A DNA stretch of 64,000 nt from Acidiferrobacteraceae bacterium (GTDB lineage: Bacteria; Pseudomonadota; Gammaproteobacteria; Arenicellales; UBA868): positions 132,580-196,579 of the forward strand of contig PBJL01000031.1 in the NCBI GenBank assembly GCA_002721105.1, read 5' to 3'. Positions within the stretch are counted from its first letter, which is position 1. Every line of letters starts with the position of its first letter. The notes under the pieces are model-generated. The model was not told where the DNA came from, ran no database searches, and worked only from the letters and a program-made list of their open reading frames with translations. Shown here piece by piece: positions 49,782 through 59,788 of this stretch. The position numbers and the translations under genes were made by a program.

Positions 49782-50618
49782 TTATTTGGACAGAATATTA
49801 GCGTGATGTTTAACATGGTCACCAATAAAAGAGGAAATAAAATAATAACTATGGTCATAGCCTGCTTGAAAACGAAGGTCTAGGATTATGTCTGAATCGA
49901 GAAAAGCAGAGCTCAACGCCTCAGGCATTAGTTGTGTCTTTAAAAAGGGGTCGGCATCACCCTGATCAATTAAAATAGTTCCATCAAAGCTAGATTTCTG
50001 AGCTAAGTGACAAGCGTCCCAGAGCGCCCAACTACTGCGCTGAACTCCGAGATAACTACTAAAAGCCTTTACTCCCCATGGGCTCATTGAAGGATTGCCA
50101 ATTGGTGAAAATGCAGAACAGGAACGAAAAATATCGGGCCGCTTTAAAGCGCAGAGTAGAGCGCCGTGCCCGCCCATAGAATGGCCTGTCACTCCTAACC
50201 TCGAAGAATCTCCACCCAATTCAGCTATTACGATTTTAGGAAGTTCGGTCGTAACATAATCAAACATTAAATAATGATTAGACCAGGGCTGTTGGGTTGC
50301 ATTAATATAAAATCCTGCCCCTGAGCCAAAATCATAGTCGTCATCTTCACCGGCTAGTCCTAACCCGCGCGGTGAGGTATCAGGCATCACAAAAAGAAGG
50401 CCGTGATCCGCAGCAAACTTCTGAGCACCAGCTTTCTCGGCTACATTGGCCCATGTGCAAGTTAAACCTGATAAGTAAAATAGAACTGGCTTGTTACCTG
50501 TCCTGCTAGGTTCAGGGTCATAGATAGCAAACTCCATGTCACAACTAGTACTGATACTAGAGTGACGAAATACTCTTTGTATGCCTCCAAAACTTTTTAC
50601 CTCGTTTATGCACTCCAT
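49782..50618 (-). CDS. fghA: S-formylglutathione hydrolase
   Basis: Serine hydrolase (esterase D family) that splits S-formylglutathione to formate and glutathione, the second step of glutathione-dependent formaldehyde oxidation. Nucleophile Ser in GHSMGGHGAL; the acid and base are likely in DQGDADPFL and the late GYDHSYYFI. The oxyanion-side LSGLTCTWANVAEKAG motif is typical. 278 residues, standard. It lies 19 bp downstream of adhC on the same strand. Confidence 0.96.
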   Translation of the reverse strand: MECINEVKSFGGIQRVFRHSSISTSCDMEFAIYDPEPSRTGNKPVLFYLSGLTCTWANVAEKAGAQKFAADHGLLFVMPDTSPRGLGLAGEDDDYDFGSGAGFYINATQQPWSNHYLMFDYVTTELPKIVIAELGGDSSRLGVTGHSMGGHGALLCALKRPDIFRSCSAFSPIGNPSMSPWGVKAFSSYLGVQRSSWALWDACHLAQKSSFDGTILIDQGDADPFLKTQLMPEALSSAFLDSDIILDLRFQAGYDHSYYFISSFIGDHVKHHANILSK

Positions 50619-50637
50619 TCGATGTTATTCCTCGTAA

Positions 50638-51750
50638 TTAGAATGTCACAACGCTACGAATAGACTTGCCCTGATGCATCAGATCGAAAGCGCTATTAAT
50701 TTCCTCAAGGGGCATAGTATGAGTAATTAACTCATCAATTTGAATTTTGCCTTCCATATACCAATCAACAATTTTTGGCACCTCGGTGCGGCCCTTAGCT
50801 CCACCAAAAGCAGTGCCTCGCCAGTTGCGCCCGGTCACTAATTGAAAGGGCCGAGTGGATATTTCAGCTCCAGCGGGAGCTACACCAATAATTATGCTAG
50901 TACCCCAGCCTTTATGACAACATTCTAAGGCTTGACGCATCACATCAACGTTACCGATACACTCAAAAGTATAATCGGCACCGCCATCTGTCAAGTTAAC
51001 TAGATAGGGTACAAGGTCACCTTCTACTTCCGAAGGATTTACAAAATGGGTCATACCAAATTTTTTTCCTAAGCGTTCTCTGTCAGGGTTAAGATCTACA
51101 CCAATAATTTTGTCGGCTCCTACGAGTCGTGCGCCTTGAATTACATTAAGGCCTATACCACCTAGGCCAAAAACAATAACGTTTGCCCCTGGTTCAACTT
51201 TTGCAGTATTAATAACGGCACCTATTCCGGTAGTAACACCGCAACCGATATAGCAAACCTTATCAAAGGGTGCATCCTTACGAATTTTTGCCAAAGCAAT
51301 TTCAGGGACAACCGTGTAGTTAGAAAAAGTCGATGTTCCCATGTAGTGAAACAATTGATCACCGCCCAAAGAGAAACGGCTACTTTCATCGGGCATTAAC
51401 CCACGGCCCTGTGTTTCACGAATAGCTTGACAAAGGTTAGTTTTCCCTGAGGTGCAATAAGCACAGGTACGACATTCTGGCGTATAAAGGGGAATTACAT
51501 GATCACCAGGAGTTAAAGAAGTAACGCCCTTGCCAACCTCAACTACAATTCCGGCACCTTCATGACCAAGTATCGCCGGAAATAATCCCTCTGGATCATC
51601 ACCTGATAAAGTAAAAGCATCAGTGTGGCAGACGCCGGTAGCCTTTATCTCAACTAAAACTTCTCCCTTGGAAGGGCTATCCACTTGTATAGTTTCGATG
51701 CTTAGCGGTTTACTAGCTCCACTCGCTACTGCAGCACGACTTTCGATCAT
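50638..51750 (-). CDS. adhC: S-(hydroxymethyl)glutathione dehydrogenase (class III alcohol dehydrogenase)
   Basis: Oxidises the formaldehyde-glutathione adduct to S-formylglutathione with NAD, and can reduce S-nitrosoglutathione. Catalytic zinc ligands in GVCHTDAFT and [10 protein letters not shown], structural zinc Cys cluster in [15 protein letters not shown], and the NAD Rossmann motif [13 protein letters not shown]. 370 residues, exactly the class III length. A strong AGGAGG ribosome binding site lies at 51755-51760. First of the adhC-fghA pair and 85 bp downstream of the PanB-like gene. Confidence 0.97.
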   Translation of the reverse strand: MIESRAAVASGASKPLSIETIQVDSPSKGEVLVEIKATGVCHTDAFTLSGDDPEGLFPAILGHEGAGIVVEVGKGVTSLTPGDHVIPLYTPECRTCAYCTSGKTNLCQAIRETQGRGLMPDESSRFSLGGDQLFHYMGTSTFSNYTVVPEIALAKIRKDAPFDKVCYIGCGVTTGIGAVINTAKVEPGANVIVFGLGGIGLNVIQGARLVGADKIIGVDLNPDRERLGKKFGMTHFVNPSEVEGDLVPYLVNLTDGGADYTFECIGNVDVMRQALECCHKGWGTSIIIGVAPAGAEISTRPFQLVTGRNWRGTAFGGAKGRTEVPKIVDWYMEGKIQIDELITHTMPLEEINSAFDLMHQGKSIRSVVTF

Positions 51751-51835
51751 AGTTCCTCCTCTTTAAATTATCAATAATTTCACATTAAAATAATAATAGC
51801 GACAAAGTATAAGTTATACAGCACTATCCATGCTT

Positions 51836-52744
51836 TTATTTAACATTATCAGCTTCAATAACCTCTAAAAATTCATTAATTAGATTGTTAGGTGCCGCAA
51901 CGATATGTTCTTGTCCAGGGAAACGACCTTGTTGCACATCATTGATAAATTCTCTAAAACCATTGACCCTCTCTTGTTGCATTCTTTGTTTCATTTTGTA
52001 GAGCGTCCGATATTGCTTGGAATGCCTCGGATACGGTGGTGGATTATTTCCGAGCACATCATCAGCAAACAGAAACTGTATATCTCCCCCACTTCCTGCG
52101 CCGATAGACGAGGTCAGTAACATCGTTCTTTGGCTAATCTCTCTGAGTAAGTTGTCTGGTATAACTTCTACTTCTACTGCATAAGCGCCACAATTCTCGA
52201 AGGCCTTAATCTCTTGATAAACGTTTATAGCTTCTTCCAACGTTTTACCCACTGCGCTCAAACCACCAGTCCACGTACTTTTCCTCGGCACCAAACCAGC
52301 ATGTCCTTGAACTGGAACGCCGGCTTCCGTCGCTGCTTCAATAAAAGACGGGCTCCACTGACACATGATCGCATCCGCACCAATTTCCATTGCCTCATAG
52401 GAGAGTCTCACGGCTTCCACTTTGCTTGCCGCAGCTACCAATGGTACGGAAAAAGACATAAACGTGTTCGGAGCAGCGATTCTAATTGCAGCCGCCATAG
52501 CAGGCTCTTTTGGATCAAAACGAACTTTCATTGTATCAATTCCTGCTTCCTCAGCTGCCGCAGCCTCTTCTGGTGTAAGCGGTAACGTTTCAACTAATAT
52601 ATTTTTGCCTTTCTGTTCGCGCAAACTTTTTATGGTATGGTTGCGTGTTCCATACTTTCCTCCTAATGTCATAATTCGTTTCAAACCCCGCTTTTTCACA
52701 TCTCTCGGCGGGATACCTCCGTCTCCTGCGACATGACTTGCCAT
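51836..52744 (-). CDS. Divergent PanB-family (ketopantoate hydroxymethyltransferase-like) protein
   Basis: Belongs by sequence to the PanB fold: TIKSLREQKGKNILVE start region, VPVQGHAGLVPR, WTGGLSAVGKTLEEA, SSIGAGSGGDIQFLFADDVLG and the GRFPGQEH C-terminal motif. At 302 residues it is longer than PanB (about 264) owing to an N-terminal extension. By eye the metal and substrate ligands of E. coli PanB are changed (Asp84 to Ser99, Lys112 to Met127, Glu114 to Gln129), Asp45 has no clear equivalent, and Glu181 is kept as Glu193. It is therefore unlikely to be an ordinary pantothenate enzyme. It precedes adhC-fghA on the same strand; a GGAAGGAA ribosome binding site is present. Confidence 0.8.
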   Translation of the reverse strand: MASHVAGDGGIPPRDVKKRGLKRIMTLGGKYGTRNHTIKSLREQKGKNILVETLPLTPEEAAAAEEAGIDTMKVRFDPKEPAMAAAIRIAAPNTFMSFSVPLVAAASKVEAVRLSYEAMEIGADAIMCQWSPSFIEAATEAGVPVQGHAGLVPRKSTWTGGLSAVGKTLEEAINVYQEIKAFENCGAYAVEVEVIPDNLLREISQRTMLLTSSIGAGSGGDIQFLFADDVLGNNPPPYPRHSKQYRTLYKMKQRMQQERVNGFREFINDVQQGRFPGQEHIVAAPNNLINEFLEVIEADNVK

Positions 52745-52797
52745 AATGCTATTCCTTCCCTTTTAAACAATTACTCAGTAAAAGGTATATCATATTC

Positions 52798-52810
52798 CGG
52801 TTTTCAACCG
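52798..52810. promoter_or_regulatory. Palindrome upstream of PanB-like gene
   Basis: CGGTT-TTC-AACCG, two perfect 5-bp arms around 3 bases, 54 bp upstream of the PanB-like ATG within the 221-bp divergent gap. It overlaps the region where a -35/-10 pair for that gene (TTTACG and GATATA) could lie, so it may be an operator. Confidence 0.3.
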
Positions 52811-52965
52811 TAAACTAGTAAAGTTTTCAGGACCTGTAAAAATCCCAACATCTAAGCGTATTAGATTTCAGTAAATACTATATATTAATAAATCTAACTG
52901 CTAGACCTATACCTATCTTTATGTTTATTCAACTGACATCTATTTTCTAAAGGAGAACTTATATA

Positions 52966-53295
52966 ATGATTCGATTGACAGTTTTATACAATTTAAAACC
53001 GGAAGTTAATGAACAAACTTTTCTCGATTGGCGTTTAACAGAACATCAAGAATCGAACAGCTCGATGGAAGGTGTAAGTTATACTGACTTTACACTTAAC
53101 GATGAAGCTTGGCCCCAAAATGATTCTCCTCGTTATAGATTTATGACAACAGCAATTTGGCCTGATATTGAAACATTTAACAAAGTTTTTTATGATTCGG
53201 ATTTTCAGGCGACCCTTCAAAAAGGGGTGGAGGACAAATTGGCTGATTATACGTTCCTGATCGGTGAAATTCTTTCAGAATCAAAAATCGATTAA
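52966..53295 (+). CDS. Small EthD/Dabb-like protein
   Basis: A 109-residue soluble protein beginning MIRLTVLYNLKPEVNEQTFLDW, with the pattern of dimeric alpha-beta barrel (ferredoxin-like) small proteins such as EthD. Note the YRFMTTAIWPDIETFNKVF strand-helix segment and the short hydrophobic beta edges. The function is not assignable: these folds serve as small enzymes, chaperones or ligand binders. A strong AAGGAG ribosome binding site lies at 52950-52955. It is divergent from the PanB-like gene and could share its control region. It converges on purA 37 bp away. Confidence 0.7.
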   Translation: MIRLTVLYNLKPEVNEQTFLDWRLTEHQESNSSMEGVSYTDFTLNDEAWPQNDSPRYRFMTTAIWPDIETFNKVFYDSDFQATLQKGVEDKLADYTFLIGEILSESKID

Positions 53296-53332
53296 TCCTA
53301 AACAATTAGATTATTTTTAAATTCTAGCCAAC

Positions 53333-54643
<1,311 letters not shown>

Positions 54644-54688
54644 TCATGGTGCCGCTAAAGGAAATGGATATCAAAATTACAAATATTT

Positions 54689-54874
54689 TCATATCAGATA
54701 CAATAAAAGGACGCCGAATACCATGCAAATAGCACCACCAACGCGGATTCTACTTTGACTAGTTCTTGATACTATATCGAGCATGTTTTTGTAACGCGAG
54801 GGACTCACGAACGGTAAGAGTCCCTCAATTATAAAGACTAGGGCAATTCCAATGCCCAAATCTCCCCAGTTCAT
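54689..54874 (-). CDS. Small membrane protein, YjeT/DUF2065 family
   Basis: A 61-residue protein with two hydrophobic helices (IGIALVFIIEGLLPFVSP and VGGAICMVFGVLLLYLI) joined by a basic loop. This size, topology and place between hflC and purA match the YjeT (DUF2065) family. The function is unknown. It begins 13 bp after hflC, so it is probably in the same operon. Confidence 0.88.
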   Translation of the reverse strand: MNWGDLGIGIALVFIIEGLLPFVSPSRYKNMLDIVSRTSQSRIRVGGAICMVFGVLLLYLI

Positions 54875-54887
54875 CTACAGAATAAAC

Positions 54888-55766
54888 TCAAGGTTGGGTG
54901 CCGGGATTCGCATTATTAAAATAACGGAAAAATTCAGATTTAGGCTCGATAACCAAAAGATTCGAAGGATTATTAAAGGTATTTCGGTACGCACTAAGGC
55001 TCCGATATAAACGATAAAATTCTCTATCTTGATTAAATGCATCCGCATACACTTTAGTAGCCATTGCGTCTCCCGAGCCCCGTATTTCCTGGGCATCCCT
55101 ATTAGAATTGGCCAGGATAATTGCACGTTGTCGATCAGCATCCGCTCGAACTCTCTCGGCGGCTTCTGCTCCACGCGCTCTTAACTCGTTTGCTACCATT
55201 GAACGCTCTGCTTCCATTCTTTGATAAACTCTTTCGCTAATAGCGGCATCTAAGTCCACTCGCTTAAGCCGTACGTCAATGACTTCGATACCAAGCCCAG
55301 ATGTTTCTTTATCTATTGACTGCCTCACTACATTCATGATTTCAACCCTATCTCCGGAGATAACTTGGGTCACATTACGTTTACCAAACTCACTTCTCAA
55401 TGAATCATTAACACGTTGAGATAATCGATTTCTCGCATTCGCAGGAAGTCCTCCAAGAGTCGTGTAATATGTGAAAGAGTCTTTTACTCTCCATTTCACG
55501 AAGGAGTCCACAATGAGGTTTTTCTTCTCTTTCGTTAGGTAGCTTTCTGGCTCTGCGTCCATTGTTTGGATGCGGGCATCGAATTTCCTGACGTTATTGA
55601 TAAAAGGCACTTTGAAATGAATTCCAGGCTGATCATCAGCCCGCACTATTTCTCCAAACTGGAAAACAATCGCTTTTTCTCTCTCATCTACATAGTAGAT
55701 AGATGATGTGATTACAATAAATGCAAAAACCACCAAAATTAAACTTGATAAGCCTCTAGCTTTCAT
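54888..55766 (-). CDS. hflC: HflC, FtsH-modulating SPFH membrane protein
   Basis: Forms with HflK a periplasmic-facing cage around the FtsH protease. One N-terminal transmembrane helix (SLILVVFAFIVITSSIY) precedes the SPFH/prohibitin domain (VDEREKAIVFQFGEI, GIHFKVPFINNVRKFD). A coiled-coil stretch rich in Arg/Ala/Glu (ELRARGAEAAERVRADADRQ) follows. 292 residues. Its ATG overlaps the hflK stop (TAATG), so expression is coupled. Confidence 0.96.
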   Translation of the reverse strand: MKARGLSSLILVVFAFIVITSSIYYVDEREKAIVFQFGEIVRADDQPGIHFKVPFINNVRKFDARIQTMDAEPESYLTKEKKNLIVDSFVKWRVKDSFTYYTTLGGLPANARNRLSQRVNDSLRSEFGKRNVTQVISGDRVEIMNVVRQSIDKETSGLGIEVIDVRLKRVDLDAAISERVYQRMEAERSMVANELRARGAEAAERVRADADRQRAIILANSNRDAQEIRGSGDAMATKVYADAFNQDREFYRLYRSLSAYRNTFNNPSNLLVIEPKSEFFRYFNNANPGTQP

Positions 55767-56992
55767 TAGTCCCTCCCCCCGCGATCAAACTCTCGAGATC
55801 CTGATGCACCTGACGAACTAGAACCTTGAGTAACGATACCGCTCTGGTTATCCGCGCCAAAGTCATCTGACGATGATTGTCGTTGCTTTATCAATTGATC
55901 CAGAGGTAGGTACATAACATTATTGCCCTCTGAATTTTGATCAATCACTAATTTAGTCGATCTACTCAAGACATCCTCCATGGCTTCGAGATAAAGGCGA
56001 TCACGAGTAACGTTAGGCGCACGATTGTATTCCTCTAACACTTGTAGAAATCGGGACGCCTCACCTTGAGACGTAGCAATCACCCCCTCTTTGTACGCCT
56101 CCGCTTCTTGAACCAATCTCGCTGCGGCACCACGCGATTTAGGAATTATGTCATTAGCATAAGCTTCTGCCTCATTCTTAAGTCGCTCTTCATCCTCGCG
56201 AGCTCGAACTGCGTCATCAAATGCATCTTTTACCTCTGCTGGCGGTTGTGCATTTTGCATTTCAACAGCTCTAACAGTTATACCGCTCTGGTATCGATCC
56301 AAAATTTGCTGTAGCAGCCCTCGGGTTTCTTGGGCGATTTCTGTCCGACCACCAGTGATAGCAAAGTCCATGGTATTTCTACCAACGATTTCTCGCACAG
56401 CACTTTCGGTAGCCTGACGTACGACTTGATCGGCAGACTCACTGACATTAAACAATAAATCTCTAGGATCACGGATGTTGTACTGCACAGCAAATTGGAT
56501 GTCGATGATATTTTCATCGGCTGTTAACATTAACGCCTCTCTTGGTACCAATGTTAACTGGCTCGCGTTATCTCGCGTCCGATAACCAACTTCGACTGTT
56601 CGCACCTTCTCGACATTAACGAGCTCCACTGATTCTATTGGGTAAGGAATATGCCATCTCAAGCCCGCTGATTTCACTTCTTGATATTTTCCGAATTGGA
56701 GTTCAACTGCCTGCTCACTTTGGTCAACAACATAAAAGCCGCTAGCGACCCAAATGAGAGCTACTACTACTATCAGAAATAAGCCGCCTGTGCGCCCAAT
56801 CCTCGGCACTCGTCCTTTGGCTTTTCGACCACCTCCGCTGGAGCCTCCTTGCCCAGATCCTCGTTTGCCGAAAAGGCTACCAAATCTCTTTTGTAAATCC
56901 CTTATGACCTCATCTAAATCTGGAGGTCCTTGTTGCCCATTTCCCTGACCCCACGGGTCCTGGTTTCCGGGGCCTTGTTGATTCCACGCCAT
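55766..56992 (-). CDS. hflK: HflK, FtsH-modulating SPFH membrane protein
   Basis: Partner of HflC in the FtsH-regulating complex. A Gly/Gln/Pro-rich cytoplasmic head (QGPGNQDPWGQGNGQQGPP) is followed by a transmembrane segment (GGLFLIVVVALIWVASGFYVV) near residue 70-90, then the SPFH domain and a long Glu/Ala/Arg coiled coil. 408 residues. It follows hflX after 121 bp and is coupled to hflC. Confidence 0.96.
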   Translation of the reverse strand: MAWNQQGPGNQDPWGQGNGQQGPPDLDEVIRDLQKRFGSLFGKRGSGQGGSSGGGRKAKGRVPRIGRTGGLFLIVVVALIWVASGFYVVDQSEQAVELQFGKYQEVKSAGLRWHIPYPIESVELVNVEKVRTVEVGYRTRDNASQLTLVPREALMLTADENIIDIQFAVQYNIRDPRDLLFNVSESADQVVRQATESAVREIVGRNTMDFAITGGRTEIAQETRGLLQQILDRYQSGITVRAVEMQNAQPPAEVKDAFDDAVRAREDEERLKNEAEAYANDIIPKSRGAAARLVQEAEAYKEGVIATSQGEASRFLQVLEEYNRAPNVTRDRLYLEAMEDVLSRSTKLVIDQNSEGNNVMYLPLDQLIKQRQSSSDDFGADNQSGIVTQGSSSSGASGSREFDRGGRD

Positions 56993-57113
56993 TAGCTACT
57001 TCCCCTTTTTTTTCGATGGATCTAAAATTTGTCACTAGCAATAATTTTACCACGCTAGCTTCTTGTTCTAAAAAATTTTCGTACATTACACATAAGTTTT
57101 AGTGATGATAATG

Positions 57114-58400
57114 TCAATCTAGCCATGCAAATGCTTTCCCATGACCACGAAGGCTGTTAAGTCGGCCCTCATTCGCTGGATCAATTAATATTTCTAATAA
57201 CCAATTACCCTCTTCATCTATTCGCTCTTCCTGAACCTCAGCCAGATCATAAAGCTTAGAGCGGAATTTTCCCCCTCCCTTGAAAAGAAGTAATTTTCGG
57301 GATTTTCGAGCTTCACCTAAGTTTTTTTGCAGTATTTTCCACAAATGCTCCATGCCTGCCCCGGACTCTGCCGACAACCATACTTTATTAGCATTTAGAT
57401 CCTCTGAGGCAGATCTTACAGGTGATTTGTCAGTTAAATCAATTTTGTTGAAAATTGTTAATTTAGGTATCCCAAGCGCTCCAATCTCATCCAAAACATG
57501 ATCTACTTCTGACATCCTCTCTTGATGATTTTCATGCGAGAAATCGACAACGTGGAGCAGTAATTGAGAAACCGTAATCTCTTCCAAGGTTGCCCTAAAG
57601 GATTTTACAAGACTAGTTGGAAGATTGCTGATAAATCCTACGGTATCAAGTAACAATACTGGTCCGAATTCTGGCACCTCAATGCGGCGAACTGTAGGGT
57701 CAAGAGTTGCAAATAATTTGTCCGCAGTATACACATCTGCACCTGTCAATCTATTAAATAGTAATGATTTTCCAACATTAGTGTAACCAACTAGTGCTAC
57801 CAAAGGAATTAAATCACGTTGACGTCGACGGCGGTGAAGTTGTCTTTGAGAAGATACTTTATGCAGCTGTTTCTTCAATCTCTTGATTCTTGCGCCTATT
57901 AACCGTCGATCTGTTTCAAGCTGAGTTTCACCAGGGCCCCTCAATCCGATACCACCTCTTTGTCTTTCCAAGTGAGACCAACCACGGACAAGTCTTGTCG
58001 ATAGATGTTGTAACTGCGCTAACTCTACCTGGAGTTTTCCTTCTCGGGTTCTAGCCCGAATCGCAAAGATATCTAAAATTAAACGTACCCGATCAATTAC
58101 TCGGGTGTTAAGTTCTCTCTCTAGATTTCGTTCCTGAATTGGACTAATTGTTGACTCAAGTATGACCAGTGTCGAACAGAACTTATTAATTGCTTCCTTA
58201 ATCGCAGTTACCTTACCAGAACTGACATATGTCTTTCGATTAGTGCTAATTTGGGAGAGCCGGATGGTGGTATCTATTTTAGCGCCAGCAGACTGCGCTA
58301 GCCTAACTAACTCCTTAACAGACTCGAAGCTATCGTTATTTCTGCAATAATCATGTACGATAATAACGCGTTCCTTGAATATCTGAGAATGATCTAACAT
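57114..58400 (-). CDS. hflX: GTPase HflX
   Basis: Ribosome-associated GTPase that rescues stalled or heat-damaged ribosomes. The N-terminal HflX domain contains the GIGLRGPGETQLETDRR motif, preceding a basic coiled coil. The G domain has GYTNVGKSLLFNRL (G1), FATLDPTVR (G2), LLDTVGFI (G3) and FNKIDL (G4). 428 residues (E. coli 426). It follows hfq by 62 bp in the conserved hfq-hflX-hflKC order. Confidence 0.96.
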   Translation of the reverse strand: MLDHSQIFKERVIIVHDYCRNNDSFESVKELVRLAQSAGAKIDTTIRLSQISTNRKTYVSSGKVTAIKEAINKFCSTLVILESTISPIQERNLERELNTRVIDRVRLILDIFAIRARTREGKLQVELAQLQHLSTRLVRGWSHLERQRGGIGLRGPGETQLETDRRLIGARIKRLKKQLHKVSSQRQLHRRRRQRDLIPLVALVGYTNVGKSLLFNRLTGADVYTADKLFATLDPTVRRIEVPEFGPVLLLDTVGFISNLPTSLVKSFRATLEEITVSQLLLHVVDFSHENHQERMSEVDHVLDEIGALGIPKLTIFNKIDLTDKSPVRSASEDLNANKVWLSAESGAGMEHLWKILQKNLGEARKSRKLLLFKGGGKFRSKLYDLAEVQEERIDEEGNWLLEILIDPANEGRLNSLRGHGKAFAWLD

Positions 58401-58462
58401 GCCAACCCTAACCTAATTGAGTAGTAACGAATTTGCTTCCATCGCGTTTAGGAGAATGCTTT

Positions 58463-58738
58463 TTAAGCAGATGCTCCATCACTAGAAACTTCTTTTTCGT
58501 CAGCGGGGTTAATTTCATATGGTATCCGAACCGCACGTGAAGGAACAATGGTTGAGATTGCATGCTTATATATTAACTGACTTATCGGATTCCGCAATAA
58601 AACTACGAATGAATCAAAAGATTCAATTTGTCCCTGTAACTTGATGCCATTTACCAGGTAAACTGATACTGGAATTTTCTCTTTGCGTAATATGTTGAGA
58701 AATGGATCTTGTAGTGCCGCTCCTTTAATTTGTGGCAT
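58463..58738 (-). CDS. hfq: RNA chaperone Hfq
   Basis: Hexameric Sm-like protein that pairs small RNAs with mRNAs. The Sm1 motif ([36 protein letters not shown]) and Sm2 ([11 protein letters not shown]) are intact, including the proximal-face YKH. The C-terminal tail is short: 91 residues against 102 in E. coli. ATG 58738 is preferred, with AAGGAG 8 nt upstream; a TTG immediately before it is open too. It lies 96 bp downstream of miaA. Confidence 0.97.
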   Translation of the reverse strand: MPQIKGAALQDPFLNILRKEKIPVSVYLVNGIKLQGQIESFDSFVVLLRNPISQLIYKHAISTIVPSRAVRIPYEINPADEKEVSSDGASA

Positions 58739-58837
58739 CAAATTTCTCCTTTTTTATTTTAGTTGTTTTTTTGTTTTGGGGGAGGAAGAAAAATAATTCA
58801 ATAAATTAAACTTTCTCTCAAGAAATATCATATTTTT

Positions 58838-59770
58838 TCAAGTCAACATAGCTTGCAGGTATCGCATAACATGTTGAGATACGTGGATGTCGTCACTATT
58901 AAACCACACGGTATTTGGTGTGTTACGCATCCATGTATATTGTCTTTTAGCAAATTGCCGAGTAGCTACAATCATTCGCATTCTCATAGATTTATAATCA
59001 AGTTCACCTCTAAGATATTGACATACCTGGCGATAACCCAAGGATTTAAGTGAAGGCAATTCTGGATTGACGCCCCTTGCTAATATACTCTGTACTTCAA
59101 TTATCAACCCAGCATCCAACATACTGTCAACACGTTCCTCAATTCTAGCATGCAACGCCGATCGATCAGCTACAGTAAGCCCCAATCTAATGACATTTTT
59201 TTTAATCGGAATAACCGACGTCGCACTCGTTTTAAATTCGAAAGCAGGATTTTTTGAATACCGATGGACTTCTAACCCTCTTTGAATCCGTTGTCGGTCA
59301 TTAGGGTGTATCTTACTGGCAATATCTGGTGCAAGATTATAAAGCCTCTTATACATAGCTTCCCATCCTACCAATTCTGCTTCCGCCTGTATCTTCAGCC
59401 GGAAGCTCTGATCGGCAAAAACATTTCTTCCCAATCCATTAGTTAAGGCTGCAAAATAGAACATCGTTCCACCGACCAAGAGCGGAATCTTTTTTTGTTC
59501 ATGAATTTTGCGTATGCTTTGAATCGACTCCCTGCAAAACTCACCAGCTGAGAAAACATCACTCGGTTCTCTAATATTAATTAATTCATGAGGATGCTTA
59601 TCCAGAATCTCCGCTGGAGGTTTTCCAGTACCGATATCTAATCCACGATAAACCTGACTAGCATCCACGCTTACCAGACCTACGTCTAATTTTTCCGCTA
59701 AGGAAATTGCTAAATTCGTTTTGCCGACCGCTGTGGGTCCAGTTAAAAAGATGACCGGTATAGATGACAT
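58838..59770 (-). CDS. miaA: tRNA dimethylallyltransferase
   Basis: Adds the dimethylallyl group to A37 of tRNAs that read U-starting codons. P-loop LTGPTAVGKTNLA, then DASQVYRGLDIGTGKP, the VGGTMFYFAALTNG segment and the late TRQFAKRQYTWMR motif are all typical. 310 residues (E. coli 316). It starts 18 bp after the amidase gene with no mutL between them. Confidence 0.96.
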   Translation of the reverse strand: MSSIPVIFLTGPTAVGKTNLAISLAEKLDVGLVSVDASQVYRGLDIGTGKPPAEILDKHPHELINIREPSDVFSAGEFCRESIQSIRKIHEQKKIPLLVGGTMFYFAALTNGLGRNVFADQSFRLKIQAEAELVGWEAMYKRLYNLAPDIASKIHPNDRQRIQRGLEVHRYSKNPAFEFKTSATSVIPIKKNVIRLGLTVADRSALHARIEERVDSMLDAGLIIEVQSILARGVNPELPSLKSLGYRQVCQYLRGELDYKSMRMRMIVATRQFAKRQYTWMRNTPNTVWFNSDDIHVSQHVMRYLQAMLT

Positions 59771-59788
59771 TTCAAAATTATAAGGAAA

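Noticed and set aside
52214..52585. 123-codon plus-strand ORF opposite the PanB-like gene
   Set aside because: Antisense shadow. The minus-strand reading has strong family motifs, and the plus translation is rich in Arg, Cys and His with no ribosome binding site.
54875..55174. 99-codon minus-strand ORF inside the 3' part of hflC
   Set aside because: It is a different frame of hflC, which is complete and well conserved; the translation has no recognisable features.
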